Shown here piece after piece: positions 47,840 through 55,872 of a stretch of DNA of 64,000 nt. The DNA comes from Spartobacteria bacterium. GTDB lineage: Bacteria; Verrucomicrobiota; Verrucomicrobiia; Chthoniobacterales; UBA10450. The DNA lies in the NCBI GenBank assembly GCA_003134785.1, contig PLCN01000009.1, positions 1-64,000 of the forward strand. Reading direction: 5' to 3'. The notes under the pieces are model-generated. The model saw only the letters and a list, made by a program, of their open reading frames with translations. It was not told the origin of the DNA and did no database searches. A program made the translations under genes and the position numbers. Every line of letters starts with the position of its first letter. Positions within the stretch are counted from its first letter, which is position 1.

Positions 47840-49495
47840 GTGCTTACCCTGTTGCGAATCAAGAATCTCGCGCTGGTCGAGGATCTCGAATGGCAGCTCG
47901 CACCGGGATTCACCGCGATCACCGGCGAGACCGGCGCGGGGAAATCGATCATCATCGGGGCGCTGCAATTGTTGCTCGGTGAGCGGACCGACAAATCCTT
48001 GATTCGCACCGGCGCGGATGCCTGCACGGTCGAGGCTGTTTTCGAAGGCCCCGAACTGGAACAACTCAATTCGCTGCTAAGCGATTCGGGCATCGACGCC
48101 TCGGATGGAGAGCTGATTCTTAAGCGCAGCTTCTCGACCACGGGAACGAACCGCCAGTTCATCAATGGATCGCCGACCACATTGAATGTGCTGAAAAATC
48201 TTGGCGACGAACTGGTCGACCTGCATGGACCGCACGATCATCAGTCGCTCCTTTCGCCGGATCGCCAGCTCGCCTTACTCGACAGTTACGCGCACGCGGA
48301 TGAGACGCTGCGTGCATTCGGAGAACACCATCGCAAGCTGCAAACGTTACGGGCCGAACACGGGGCGTTGAGTACGGCGGAATCGGCGCGCGAGCAGGAA
48401 ATCGATTTGTTGCGCCACCAAATCACTGAGATCACGAGCGCGAATTTGTCCGCCATGGAGGAGGAAGAGATTGCGTTGCGCTACAAACTCGCGGCCAACA
48501 GCAAGCGTTTGCTGGAACTGGCCGGCTCGATCGCGCGGCGGCTTTCCGAAGCCGACGATTCCATCCTCCCGCAACTCGCCGAAACCCAACGTCTGCTCCG
48601 CGAGCTGGAAAAAATCGACCCATCGAAGGCGATGCTGGCGGAAGCGCACGCGGCGAGTGTCGTCGAACTTTCTGAAATCTCACGTTCGCTTGGACAATAC
48701 GCCGAAGAGCTTGATCTCGATCCGGTGCAGCTTGCCGCCTTGGAAGATCGCGTGTCGCTCTTCGAAACCTTGAAGCGAAAATATGGCGGCTCGATCGCGG
48801 AAGTGATTTCCTTCGGCGACCGAGCCGCAGAGCGGATGCGCAAGATCGAAGGGCGCGACGCGGAACTCGAGCGGCTGGACAAGGAAATCGAGAGCGCACG
48901 CGCCGAAGTCGAACGGATCGGACATGCCTTGCATAAGCTGCGCAGCAAAGCGGCGCCAAAGCTGGCCGAGAATATTCGCGCGAATCTGCGCGACCTTGGT
49001 TTTCGACAATCGGAATTCGAGACGAAACTCACCGCGCTCGATGAAGCGTGCGCGACCGGGTTTGATGCCGTCGAGTTGCTCTTTTCTCCGAACCCGGGCG
49101 AGCCGTTGAAACCGCTGCGAACGATCGCCTCGAGCGGCGAGATTTCACGATTGATGCTCGCGATCAAATCTTCGCTCGCCGCGCAGGATGCGATCCCGCT
49201 CCTGGTCTTCGATGAGATCGATGCAAATGTCGGCGGCGAAATCGCCAATGCCGTTGGCGCGAAGATGCAGAAACTCGCAGCCGATCATCAGGTTCTTTGC
49301 ATTACGCATCTGCCGCAAGTGGCCGCGGCGGCAGCGACGCAGTTCGTTGTGACGAAGGAAGTGATCGCGGGTCGAACGCATTCGCGGCTCAGCGAAGTTG
49401 CCGGCAAAGCGCGGCGCGAAGAAATAGCAAGGATGCTCGGAGGCAAAAGTGAATCCGCCCTTCAGCACGCCGCAACGCTCTTGAAGCAACGCTAA
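47840..49495 (+). CDS. recN: DNA repair protein RecN
   Basis: 551 residues from a GTG start (MLTLLRIKNLALVEDLEWQL), the standard RecN N-terminus. Walker A is ITGETGAGKSIIIGALQLLLG (~residues 30-38). A long coiled coil spans ~155-370. The C-terminal head has SSGEISRLMLAIKSSLA (ABC signature) and PLLVFDEIDANVGGEIANAVG (Walker B), then CITHLPQVAAAA. It is an SMC-like ATPase that acts at DNA double-strand breaks. The start lies 4 bases after an inverted repeat, so no ordinary Shine-Dalgarno is evident. Confidence 0.95.
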   Translation: MLTLLRIKNLALVEDLEWQLAPGFTAITGETGAGKSIIIGALQLLLGERTDKSLIRTGADACTVEAVFEGPELEQLNSLLSDSGIDASDGELILKRSFSTTGTNRQFINGSPTTLNVLKNLGDELVDLHGPHDHQSLLSPDRQLALLDSYAHADETLRAFGEHHRKLQTLRAEHGALSTAESAREQEIDLLRHQITEITSANLSAMEEEEIALRYKLAANSKRLLELAGSIARRLSEADDSILPQLAETQRLLRELEKIDPSKAMLAEAHAASVVELSEISRSLGQYAEELDLDPVQLAALEDRVSLFETLKRKYGGSIAEVISFGDRAAERMRKIEGRDAELERLDKEIESARAEVERIGHALHKLRSKAAPKLAENIRANLRDLGFRQSEFETKLTALDEACATGFDAVELLFSPNPGEPLKPLRTIASSGEISRLMLAIKSSLAAQDAIPLLVFDEIDANVGGEIANAVGAKMQKLAADHQVLCITHLPQVAAAAATQFVVTKEVIAGRTHSRLSEVAGKARREEIARMLGGKSESALQHAATLLKQR

Positions 49496-49514
49496 ATTCG
49501 CGCGCGCGAAATCC

Positions 49515-49651
49515 AATCTGGGGAGCGCAGGCTGCCAGCCTGCAGTTGCCGGCGACACCTTGACGACGCCACTTCGCATTCAGCGCCACGGGTCGCGCGA
49601 TGCATCTCGGCAAGCTGCCGAGATGGGCAGGCTGGCAGCTTGCGCTCCCCA
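49515..49651. repeat. Cloverleaf-like inverted repeat, GCAGGCTGCC family, copy 2
   Basis: Outer arms 49515-49542 and 49624-49651 match at ~26 of 28 positions and include TCTGGGGAGCGCA. An inner near-perfect palindrome at 49601-49623 has CATCTCGGC/GCCGAGATG arms, the same plan as at 32372-32537. It separates recN from the next gene. Confidence 0.85.
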
Positions 49652-49706
49652 GAAAAAGACTCGGACAAATCGCTTTTCGGACACGCGAGGGCTGCTATAA
49701 AAAATT

Positions 49707-51047
49707 GTGCTGAATTACATCTGGCTCGCGCTCGTGGTGCTGGCGGTCGGGATCGGTGGATGGAACGATCGGCTGAACGAAGTGACCGCTGGTGCGTTCG
49801 ACGGCGCGAAGACGGCGGTCACGATTGCGCTGGGGTTGATCGGCGTGATGGCGCTTTGGCTCGGCGTGATGCGACTGGCGGAACGCGCCGGCCTCGTCCA
49901 ACGCATCGCGCGCGGTTTGCGTCCGATCATGCGGCGCCTTTTTCCCGACGTGCCGCCGGAACATCCCGCGATGGGTTCGATGCTGATGAACATGGCGGCC
50001 AACATGCTCGGGCTCGGGAATGCCGCGACGCCCCTCGGATTGCGCGCGATGCGCGATCTCGAGTCGCTCAATCCGCGCCCCGGCGTGGCCTCCAATGCGA
50101 TGTGCACTTTTCTCGCGATCAACACCGCTTCGGTCCAATTGATCCCGGCGACCGCGATCGCGCTCCTTGCGGCCGCGGGATCCAAGCGGCCGACGGCGAT
50201 CGTCGGGACCGCGCTGCTCGCGACGTTATGCGCGGCCACAGTTGCGATTACCGCCGCGAAGATCCTGGAAAAACTCCCGTTCTTTCGACTGCGCGATACG
50301 GCGCCTGGAAGGGACGACGCACTCGTCGCGGAACCGACAGCCGCGAGTGCCGACATTTTTCAAACCGAAGACCTGCCGCCAAAGACGAAGCCAGCCGCCT
50401 GGGCTTCCGCGCTTCTGATCGTGCTCGCGCTTTTTTTCCTCGCGCTTTTCGTGCGGATGGTTTTTCCCGCGGTCTTCAATGTTCCGGCGGACCCGAACAC
50501 CGCGACTCAGAGCGCATTCGTACGCTGCGTAAACGCGCTCTCCATTCTTGCGATCCCATTTCTGCTCAGCTTTTTCCCGGTCTACGCCGCCACCCGCGGG
50601 GTGAAGGTTTACGAGGAATTTGTCGAGGGCGCGAAGGAAGGGTTCGGAGTGATCCTGAAAATCATTCCGTTTCTGGTAGCGATGCTGGTGGCGATCGGCA
50701 TGTTCAAAGGCGCGGGTGGAATCGATCTGCTTACGCGCGTGCTGACTCCAGTGCTGACGCCGCTTCATTTCCCCACAGATCTGCTTCCGCTGGCGCTCAT
50801 GCGGCCGCTGAGCGGAAGCGCGACGCTCGCCATCCTGACCGACATTATCCACCGGCTCGGCCCGGATAATATCGTCAGTTTGATGGCCGCGACGATTTAC
50901 GGCAGCACCGAAACGACGTTTTACGTAGCGGCAGTTTACTTCGGATCGGTGAGTGTGAAACAGACCCGGCACGCGATTCCCGCTGGTTTGTTGGGTGACC
51001 TCGCCGGTGTTATTGCGTCGGTTATCGTCTGCCGAACGGTGTTTTAG
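49707..51047 (+). CDS. SpmA-SpmB fusion, nucleoside-recognition membrane protein
   Basis: 446 residues from GTG 49707. The N-terminal half (~1-190) matches SpmA: KTAVTIALGLIGVMALWLGVMRLAE, HPAMGSMLMNMAANMLGLGNAATPLGLRAM, and FLAINTASVQLIPATAIAL. After a linker (~200-230), the C-terminal half matches SpmB: YEEFVEGAKEGFGVILKIIPFLVAMLVAIGMF, LPLALMRPLSGSATLAIL, and MAATIYGSTETTFYVAAVYFG. Each half carries a Gate-type nucleoside-recognition domain. In Bacillus these are separate spore maturation proteins. Fused forms occur in non-sporulating Gram-negatives, with unknown substrate. About ten membrane helices. Confidence 0.88.
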   Translation: MLNYIWLALVVLAVGIGGWNDRLNEVTAGAFDGAKTAVTIALGLIGVMALWLGVMRLAERAGLVQRIARGLRPIMRRLFPDVPPEHPAMGSMLMNMAANMLGLGNAATPLGLRAMRDLESLNPRPGVASNAMCTFLAINTASVQLIPATAIALLAAAGSKRPTAIVGTALLATLCAATVAITAAKILEKLPFFRLRDTAPGRDDALVAEPTAASADIFQTEDLPPKTKPAAWASALLIVLALFFLALFVRMVFPAVFNVPADPNTATQSAFVRCVNALSILAIPFLLSFFPVYAATRGVKVYEEFVEGAKEGFGVILKIIPFLVAMLVAIGMFKGAGGIDLLTRVLTPVLTPLHFPTDLLPLALMRPLSGSATLAILTDIIHRLGPDNIVSLMAATIYGSTETTFYVAAVYFGSVSVKQTRHAIPAGLLGDLAGVIASVIVCRTVF

Positions 51048-51061
51048 CGCTGCCGTCATCT

Positions 51062-51130
51062 ATCCTGCTCTTGCTCATGATCCTACTCATGATCTTTCCA
51101 GCCGATCAGGATCACGAGCAGGAGAAGGAG
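51062..51130. repeat. Imperfect inverted repeat, CTGCTC(G/A)TGATC units
   Basis: The left side has repeated CTGCTCTTGCTCATGATCC and CTCATGATC units. The right side has GATCAGGATCACGAGCAGGAG. Pairing includes indels, so boundaries are approximate. It lies directly after the SpmA-SpmB fusion gene. Confidence 0.55.
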
Positions 51131-51212
51131 AGGGGCTGACAGCGAGGCCCCGCACGCTGACTAATTTTTACCTCGCCAGTAGCCCAACCGATTTCCTATC
51201 GTCCGCCTTCAC

Positions 51213-52394
51213 ATGATTCAACGCGACTATCTCATCATCGGAAGCGGCATTGGCGGCGGCAGCGCCTGCGAAAGCATCCGGAAATACGACAAGAGAGGGA
51301 GCGTCACTCTGGTGGGCGCGGAGACCTATCATCCTTACAAGCGTTGGATGCTTTCAAAGAGCTTTTTGCGCGACAAAATTCCGCCCCTGAAAAAACTGCC
51401 TTGCCAGGATCCGAAATGGTACGACTCGCACAAAATTGAAGCTCGGCTCGCGGCCATGGTCACGCAGGTCAATATCGACCGGCGGCTCGCGGTTCTTGGC
51501 AATGGCGAGACGATCGAGTTCAACAAAGCCTGCCTCGCGATGGGGAGCCGCCCGGTGCGGCCACCGGTCGCGGGTGTCGGCTTGGGCAATGTCATTTATC
51601 TCCGGACGATTCGCGATGCGCTGGCGTTGCGCGAAATGGCGTCGCTGGAGAAAGCGATCGTGGTGGTGGGCGGCGGATTGCTGGCGTGCGAAGCCGCGGC
51701 CAGTCTGCGGCAGCTGAAATTCAAAGTCAGCATGATGCATCGCGATGCTTACCTGCTGAATCGGTATCTCGATCCCGAAACCGGCGCGTGGGTTACCGCG
51801 TATTTCGAAAAGCACGGGATCACGTTGCTGCTGGGAGAAAGTCTGAATGGCTTTGAAGGCAAAACCGTCCTGCGAAATATCCAGACGAAAAGTGGCAACC
51901 GCATCGCCGCCGGCGTGGCCGTGGTCGCATGCGGCGCCGAGCCGAACCTCGAGCTGGTGCGGAACACGCCGCTCTCCGGACCCCACGGATCGCCGGTGAG
52001 TGAATACCTCGAGACGGAAGAAAAAGGAATTTATGCGATCGGCGACCTGGCCTTTTATCCGGACCGCATCATGGGCGGGGTGCGCCGCCAGACGCATTGG
52101 GAAAATGCGCGCGAACAAGGGCTCGTGGCGGGTGCGAACATGACCGGGAAGAAGCGAATACGTTATGAACAGATCCCCTATTTCTGGACGGAAATGTTCG
52201 ATCTGAAGATGGATTTCGTGGGTGATTTCAGTTTGCAGCCGACGCGGGTGAGTTTGAAGGGCTCGTACGCGAAAAAGAAATTCGTGGTGCGGTACTATCA
52301 GGGTGACAAGTTGCGCGCTCTTCTGCTTTGCCACGCCGCGCCGCGCGAAGTGGAGGCAGCGAAAACGGAGTTGCGAACCGCGCTCGGGAAATAG
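51213..52394 (+). CDS. FAD/NAD(P)-dependent oxidoreductase (ferredoxin/rubredoxin-reductase-like)
   Basis: 393 residues. The N-terminal FAD site is YLIIGSGIGGGSACESI. A second Rossmann motif for NAD(P)H is IVVVGGGLLACEAAASLRQL (~150-170). The flavin-contact block is GIYAIGDLAFYP. PYFWTEMFDLKMDFVGDF is the signature of the AIF/monodehydroascorbate-reductase/ferredoxin-reductase group. It probably passes electrons from NAD(P)H to a small redox protein that is not in this window. No fused Rieske or rubredoxin domain is present. The gene stands alone, convergent with the small gene at 52469-52948. Confidence 0.9.
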   Translation: MIQRDYLIIGSGIGGGSACESIRKYDKRGSVTLVGAETYHPYKRWMLSKSFLRDKIPPLKKLPCQDPKWYDSHKIEARLAAMVTQVNIDRRLAVLGNGETIEFNKACLAMGSRPVRPPVAGVGLGNVIYLRTIRDALALREMASLEKAIVVVGGGLLACEAAASLRQLKFKVSMMHRDAYLLNRYLDPETGAWVTAYFEKHGITLLLGESLNGFEGKTVLRNIQTKSGNRIAAGVAVVACGAEPNLELVRNTPLSGPHGSPVSEYLETEEKGIYAIGDLAFYPDRIMGGVRRQTHWENAREQGLVAGANMTGKKRIRYEQIPYFWTEMFDLKMDFVGDFSLQPTRVSLKGSYAKKKFVVRYYQGDKLRALLLCHAAPREVEAAKTELRTALGK

Positions 52395-52468
52395 CGCTGC
52401 AGCCGCTTCGCTATTGCGACGCGCAGAAAATTATCGCGCGATCTCCCGCGCCGGCCGCAGGGAGGCGG

Positions 52469-52948
52469 CTACGGGCCCGATATTTCCAGCGCCGGATTCC
52501 GGGCGCAAACCAGCTTCCAGTCCCACGGCTTGCTCGATTGGAGCCGCCACTCGAACTCGAATGGCGCGGAAAGAGAATTCACTCTCTCCTGGATCAATAC
52601 GGCGAATTCGCCTGCTCCGTTGACGGTAATTTTCGCTGTCCAGAACCCTTTCGAATCTTCGACGCGGACTTGCGGATCGCCTGCTTCAATCCGCGCGTTT
52701 GGGATAACGCGGAAAACTTCGCGCATCCGTTCGAGAAGTAACGCGCGATCATCTCCCCAACGATCCTGATAATCCCGTCCGATAAATTGAGCGACGGCTG
52801 TCCAATCCTTCTTTTCGATTTGCGAGAGAAGATGCGCGCTATGGAGCCGGATCTGCCGCTCCGGCCGCCAGAGAGCAACAAGGCAAAGCCCGAATACGAC
52901 AGCGACGAGAATGCCGCCGTAAACGCCATTCCGAAAACTTGGTGGCAT
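52469..52948 (-). CDS. Membrane-anchored protein of unknown function
   Basis: 159 residues from ATG 52946-52948 (MPPSFRNGVYGGILVAVVFG). A long in-frame upstream extension crosses the inverted repeat at 52980-53158 and is rejected. One membrane helix at ~8-28 is followed by a soluble part resembling SnoaL/NTF2-like folds (HLLSQIEKKDWTAVAQFIGRDYQDRWGDDRALLLERMREVFR, then beta strands to WDWKLVCARNP). The fold call is by eye only. The 74 bases to the convergent oxidoreductase gene hold a weak GCCGC-rich inverted repeat. Confidence 0.68.
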   Translation of the reverse strand: MPPSFRNGVYGGILVAVVFGLCLVALWRPERQIRLHSAHLLSQIEKKDWTAVAQFIGRDYQDRWGDDRALLLERMREVFRVIPNARIEAGDPQVRVEDSKGFWTAKITVNGAGEFAVLIQERVNSLSAPFEFEWRLQSSKPWDWKLVCARNPALEISGP

Positions 52949-52979
52949 GCTAAACAATAAACGACCGAGTTTAGAGGAT

Positions 52980-53158
52980 GTCATCCCGAGCCGCGCAGAC
53001 GGCGAGGGACCTCGCGGTCGTAGTGGCCACATTCTAGTCAGGAGGAACGCAGGAGGAACGTCGAACGAAGTGCTTGGGAATGCGTGGCACGATCCTGGTT
53101 TGATGGCGGCTACCGCGCGACTTTGAGGTCCCTCGCCGTCTGCGCGGCTCGGGATGAC
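52980..53158. repeat. Inverted repeat, GTCATCCCGAGCC family, copy 2
   Basis: Arms 52980-53013 and 53125-53158 are perfect 34-base reverse complements, with a 111-base interior unrelated to that of the copy at 45653-45804. The arms are more conserved than anything around them. It lies between divergent genes. Confidence 0.92.
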
Positions 53159-53268
53159 GGGCAGGGACTCCCCGGCCACAGATCGTTAGGTCATCTGGCT
53201 GAACGCGCGTTCGGCGATCCTCAGGCCAACGCATGCTTTCACCAAAACTTCTGTGATAGATTCCGTGG

Positions 53269-53751
53269 ATGCTTTATCGCCCGGCGGTCGCAGCCATTCT
53301 ACAGGATCGGACCGGATGCATTCTCATCTGCGAACGCGCGGACGCTTCCGGAGCGTGGCAATTTCCGCAGGGCGGAATCGAAGCCGGCGAAACGCCAGTG
53401 GCGGCGCTGACTCGCGAAGTTTTCGAAGAAATTTCGCTCCCGCGAAACGCCTACAGCATCGTTGGCATGCGGGGACCGTACCGATACTGCTTCCCGGCCG
53501 GCCTAACGAAAAAGGGATTTCGCGGGCAGTCCCATCATTATTTCCTCCTCCGTTTGCGAGCGGCAAAGAGCGCTCTGAACGTCGCCCGCCCCGATGCCGA
53601 ATTCCGCTCCGCGCGGTGGATTCGACCGCAGGAATTCAACCTCGCCTGGCTCCCGCCGATGAAACGAAAAGCGTATCGCCGTGTTCTCCGAGATTTCTTC
53701 GGCGTGATTCCGTTTGACGCCCGCCCGGTGAGAAGGCATGAAGCGTGCTGA
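53269..53751 (+). CDS. rppH: RNA pyrophosphohydrolase (RppH-like Nudix)
   Basis: 160 residues. The opening YRPAVAAILQDRTGCILICERADASGAWQFPQGGIEAGE is typical of RppH/ApaH-like Nudix enzymes. The Nudix box GGIEAGETPVAALTREVFEEIS has the REVFEE metal ligands; its last glycine position is Ser. HYFLLRL and FRSARWIRPQEF follow. RppH removes pyrophosphate from mRNA 5' ends to start decay, and members also cleave dinucleoside polyphosphates. A short leader follows the inverted repeat upstream. Confidence 0.88.
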   Translation: MLYRPAVAAILQDRTGCILICERADASGAWQFPQGGIEAGETPVAALTREVFEEISLPRNAYSIVGMRGPYRYCFPAGLTKKGFRGQSHHYFLLRLRAAKSALNVARPDAEFRSARWIRPQEFNLAWLPPMKRKAYRRVLRDFFGVIPFDARPVRRHEAC

Positions 53752-53770
53752 CTTTAATCTGCTTTCCTGT

Positions 53771-53860
53771 ATGCTGACTCTTGGTTCATTCGCGATCACT
53801 ATTTTTATCGTATTGGGTTGTGTTTTTTGGGCTTGTTTAAACGACCGCGACCAAACCTGA
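53771..53860 (+). CDS. Possible 29-residue single-helix membrane peptide
   Basis: ATG 53771 to TGA 53860. It has a very hydrophobic core (SFAITIFIVLGCVFWACL) followed by polar NDRDQT, the form of small membrane subunits. It lies alone in the 125-base gap between rppH and the receiver gene. No clear ribosome-binding site is visible, so it may be chance. Confidence 0.3.
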   Translation: MLTLGSFAITIFIVLGCVFWACLNDRDQT

Positions 53861-53876
53861 AAGCAGCGCCAGTCCT

Positions 53877-54680
53877 ATGCTCGATCAAGACGATTTAAAG
53901 TGGATCGCCACTACTTCGACCGAGCTGAACACGACGCTGCAACAGATCTCGCGTTATGCGGATCTGGCTCGCCAGCACAAGGGCGAATTCAATTACATCG
54001 AAATGCTCGAGGAACGCGTCGAGCTTGCTTCGAAGGCCGCGCAAGCTCTCTTCGACCGGGTAACGTCGAGGATCCTCGAAGGCACCGCACCAAAGGCGAA
54101 AGGCGGCCCCGATCCATCGCGGCCGCCCGAATTCACAGTGGTTCCGCCGCCCTCCGAATCGTTCGAGAAGGTAATAGAGAAACCGCCCGAGACATCGCCA
54201 GTGCGCGCAAAACCTGCCGCCCCGGAAACTACAACACAGCCTCCAACAACCGCGGCGATTCCCGCGGACATCAAAGTCTTGAACCAAAAGGGAAACCGCG
54301 AGTTGATCCTACTGGTGGATGATGAAGCCGAAATTGCGGAGCTTGCTTCCGCGATGCTGACGGAAGAAGGCTACAAAGTCATCATTGCGCGCGACGGCTT
54401 CGAAGCGCTCAGGATCTATCAGCAAATCAGCAAGCAAATCGGCCTGGTCATCCTCGATTTTTTCCTTCCGGTCATGGACGGAGACGCCGTCTTCGACGAA
54501 TTGCGCGCGCTCAATCCGAATGTGGCCGTGGTCCTCAGCAGCGGCTTCGCCGAACAGAGCAAGCTCGGCCTGATGCTGGCGCAAGGTTTGCGCGGGTTTA
54601 TCCCCAAGCCATACACCCGCGAAAAGCTGCTGGAACAAGTTCGCTCCACCCTGGACTCGGCGCGGGATTCGAGCCGCTAA
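53877..54680 (+). CDS. Response-regulator protein with N-terminal helical domain
   Basis: 267 residues. The N-terminal ~75 residues (DDLKWIATTSTELNTTLQQISRYADLARQ, then EMLEERVELASKAAQALF) look like a histidine-kinase-like dimer helix pair without the ATPase part. A Pro-rich linker (~80-135) follows. The receiver domain (~142-260) has LLVDDEAEIAELA (acid pocket), VILDFFLPVMDG with the phospho-acceptor Asp194, and IPKPYTREKL with Lys244. It has no DNA-binding output. Its place 97 bases before two PilT-like genes suggests control of pilus retraction, which is inference. Confidence 0.8.
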   Translation: MLDQDDLKWIATTSTELNTTLQQISRYADLARQHKGEFNYIEMLEERVELASKAAQALFDRVTSRILEGTAPKAKGGPDPSRPPEFTVVPPPSESFEKVIEKPPETSPVRAKPAAPETTTQPPTTAAIPADIKVLNQKGNRELILLVDDEAEIAELASAMLTEEGYKVIIARDGFEALRIYQQISKQIGLVILDFFLPVMDGDAVFDELRALNPNVAVVLSSGFAEQSKLGLMLAQGLRGFIPKPYTREKLLEQVRSTLDSARDSSR

Positions 54681-54777
54681 CCGCGCCCTTCAGTCGCAGC
54701 GAGAAATTCGCGCGGGGACTTCCCGCGGTGAATCCCGAGCGGGTGGCATCGATTTAGCTTTATCAAGGGTCGCTCGC

Positions 54778-55860
54778 ATGGCCCGCATTGACTCATTTTT
54801 CAAGCTCATGGGAGAGCAGAAGGCTTCCGACCTTCATCTCGCCACGAATAATCCGCCGATGCTGCGGATCAACGGTGAATTGGTCCGCGTCGATTACCCG
54901 CCGCTCCAGAATGACGAGTTGAAAGCGATGGTTTACGAGATCGCGCCCGAAGGAAAAATCAAAACCTTCGAAGAAACATCCGACATCGATTTTGGCTATG
55001 AGGTGCCGGGCATGGCGCGTTATCGTGCGAATTTTTTCCAGCAAAAATACGGCATCTCCGCCGTTTTTCGGCTGATCCCTTCGACCGTTCTGACCGTGGA
55101 CGACCTCAATCTTCCGCCGGTCCTGAAAAAATTTCCTCTTTTGAAAAAGGGTCTCGTTCTGGTCACCGGACCGACTGGTTCGGGCAAATCGACCACTCTG
55201 GCGGCGATGATGGATTACGCGAACATGCAGCGCCACGACCACATCATTACCGTGGAAGATCCGATCGAATTCGTGCATCGCAGCCAAAACTGTCTGGTGC
55301 AGCACCGCGAAGTAGGAGTGCATACTCGCTCGTTTGCATCCGCTCTCCGCGGCGCTCTTCGCGAAGATCCGGACATCCTTCTCGTGGGTGAAATGCGCGA
55401 TCACGAGACGATCGAACTCGCCCTGACCGCGGCCGCGACTGGACACTTGGTTTTCGGAACACTCCATACCTCGAGCGCCGCGAAGGCGGTCGATCGTATC
55501 ATCGACGTTTTCCCGACCAATCAGCAGAACCAAATCCGGGCCACCCTCGCCGAATCGCTCAAGGGCGTGATCGCCCAGAATCTGTTCAAGCGGATCGACA
55601 AGCCGGGACGCGTGGCCGCGCTCGAAATTCTTGTGGTCGACATGGCGATCGCTAACCTCGTTCGCGAAGGCAAGACACACCAGATCCCGGGCATGATTCA
55701 GGTCGGCAAGAAAAAGGGCAATCAGCCGCTGGACGACGCGATCATGGATCATTTGCGGCACACACGGATTTCGCCGGAAGAAGCTTATGACAAGGCGATG
55801 GATAAAAAGAAATTCCGCCCCTTCCTGAAAGAACCACCGGCTGACGGCGCCGATGAATAG
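54778..55860 (+). CDS. pilT: Type IV pilus retraction ATPase PilT
   Basis: 360 residues. The N-terminal PAS-like domain (ASDLHLATNNPPMLRINGELV) precedes a RecA-like ATPase with Walker A GPTGSGKSTT (~132-140), DPIEFVHRSQNCLVQHREVG (Asp box), REDPDILLVGEMRDHETI (Walker B) and TLHTSSAAKAVDRIIDVFP (His box). The AIANLVREGKTHQIPGMIQ block corresponds to PilT's conserved AIRNLIREGKTHQI retraction motif. It forms hexamers at the pilus base that depolymerise pilin. A second PilT-like gene starts 12 bases downstream. Confidence 0.93.
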   Translation: MARIDSFFKLMGEQKASDLHLATNNPPMLRINGELVRVDYPPLQNDELKAMVYEIAPEGKIKTFEETSDIDFGYEVPGMARYRANFFQQKYGISAVFRLIPSTVLTVDDLNLPPVLKKFPLLKKGLVLVTGPTGSGKSTTLAAMMDYANMQRHDHIITVEDPIEFVHRSQNCLVQHREVGVHTRSFASALRGALREDPDILLVGEMRDHETIELALTAAATGHLVFGTLHTSSAAKAVDRIIDVFPTNQQNQIRATLAESLKGVIAQNLFKRIDKPGRVAALEILVVDMAIANLVREGKTHQIPGMIQVGKKKGNQPLDDAIMDHLRHTRISPEEAYDKAMDKKKFRPFLKEPPADGADE

Positions 55861-55872
55861 TCCCTTTACGCG

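Noticed and set aside
52949-53179. Upstream extension of the 52469-52948 membrane protein
   Set aside because: The extra 77 codons translate the 34-bp repeat arms and their interior; the helix begins right after the inner ATG.
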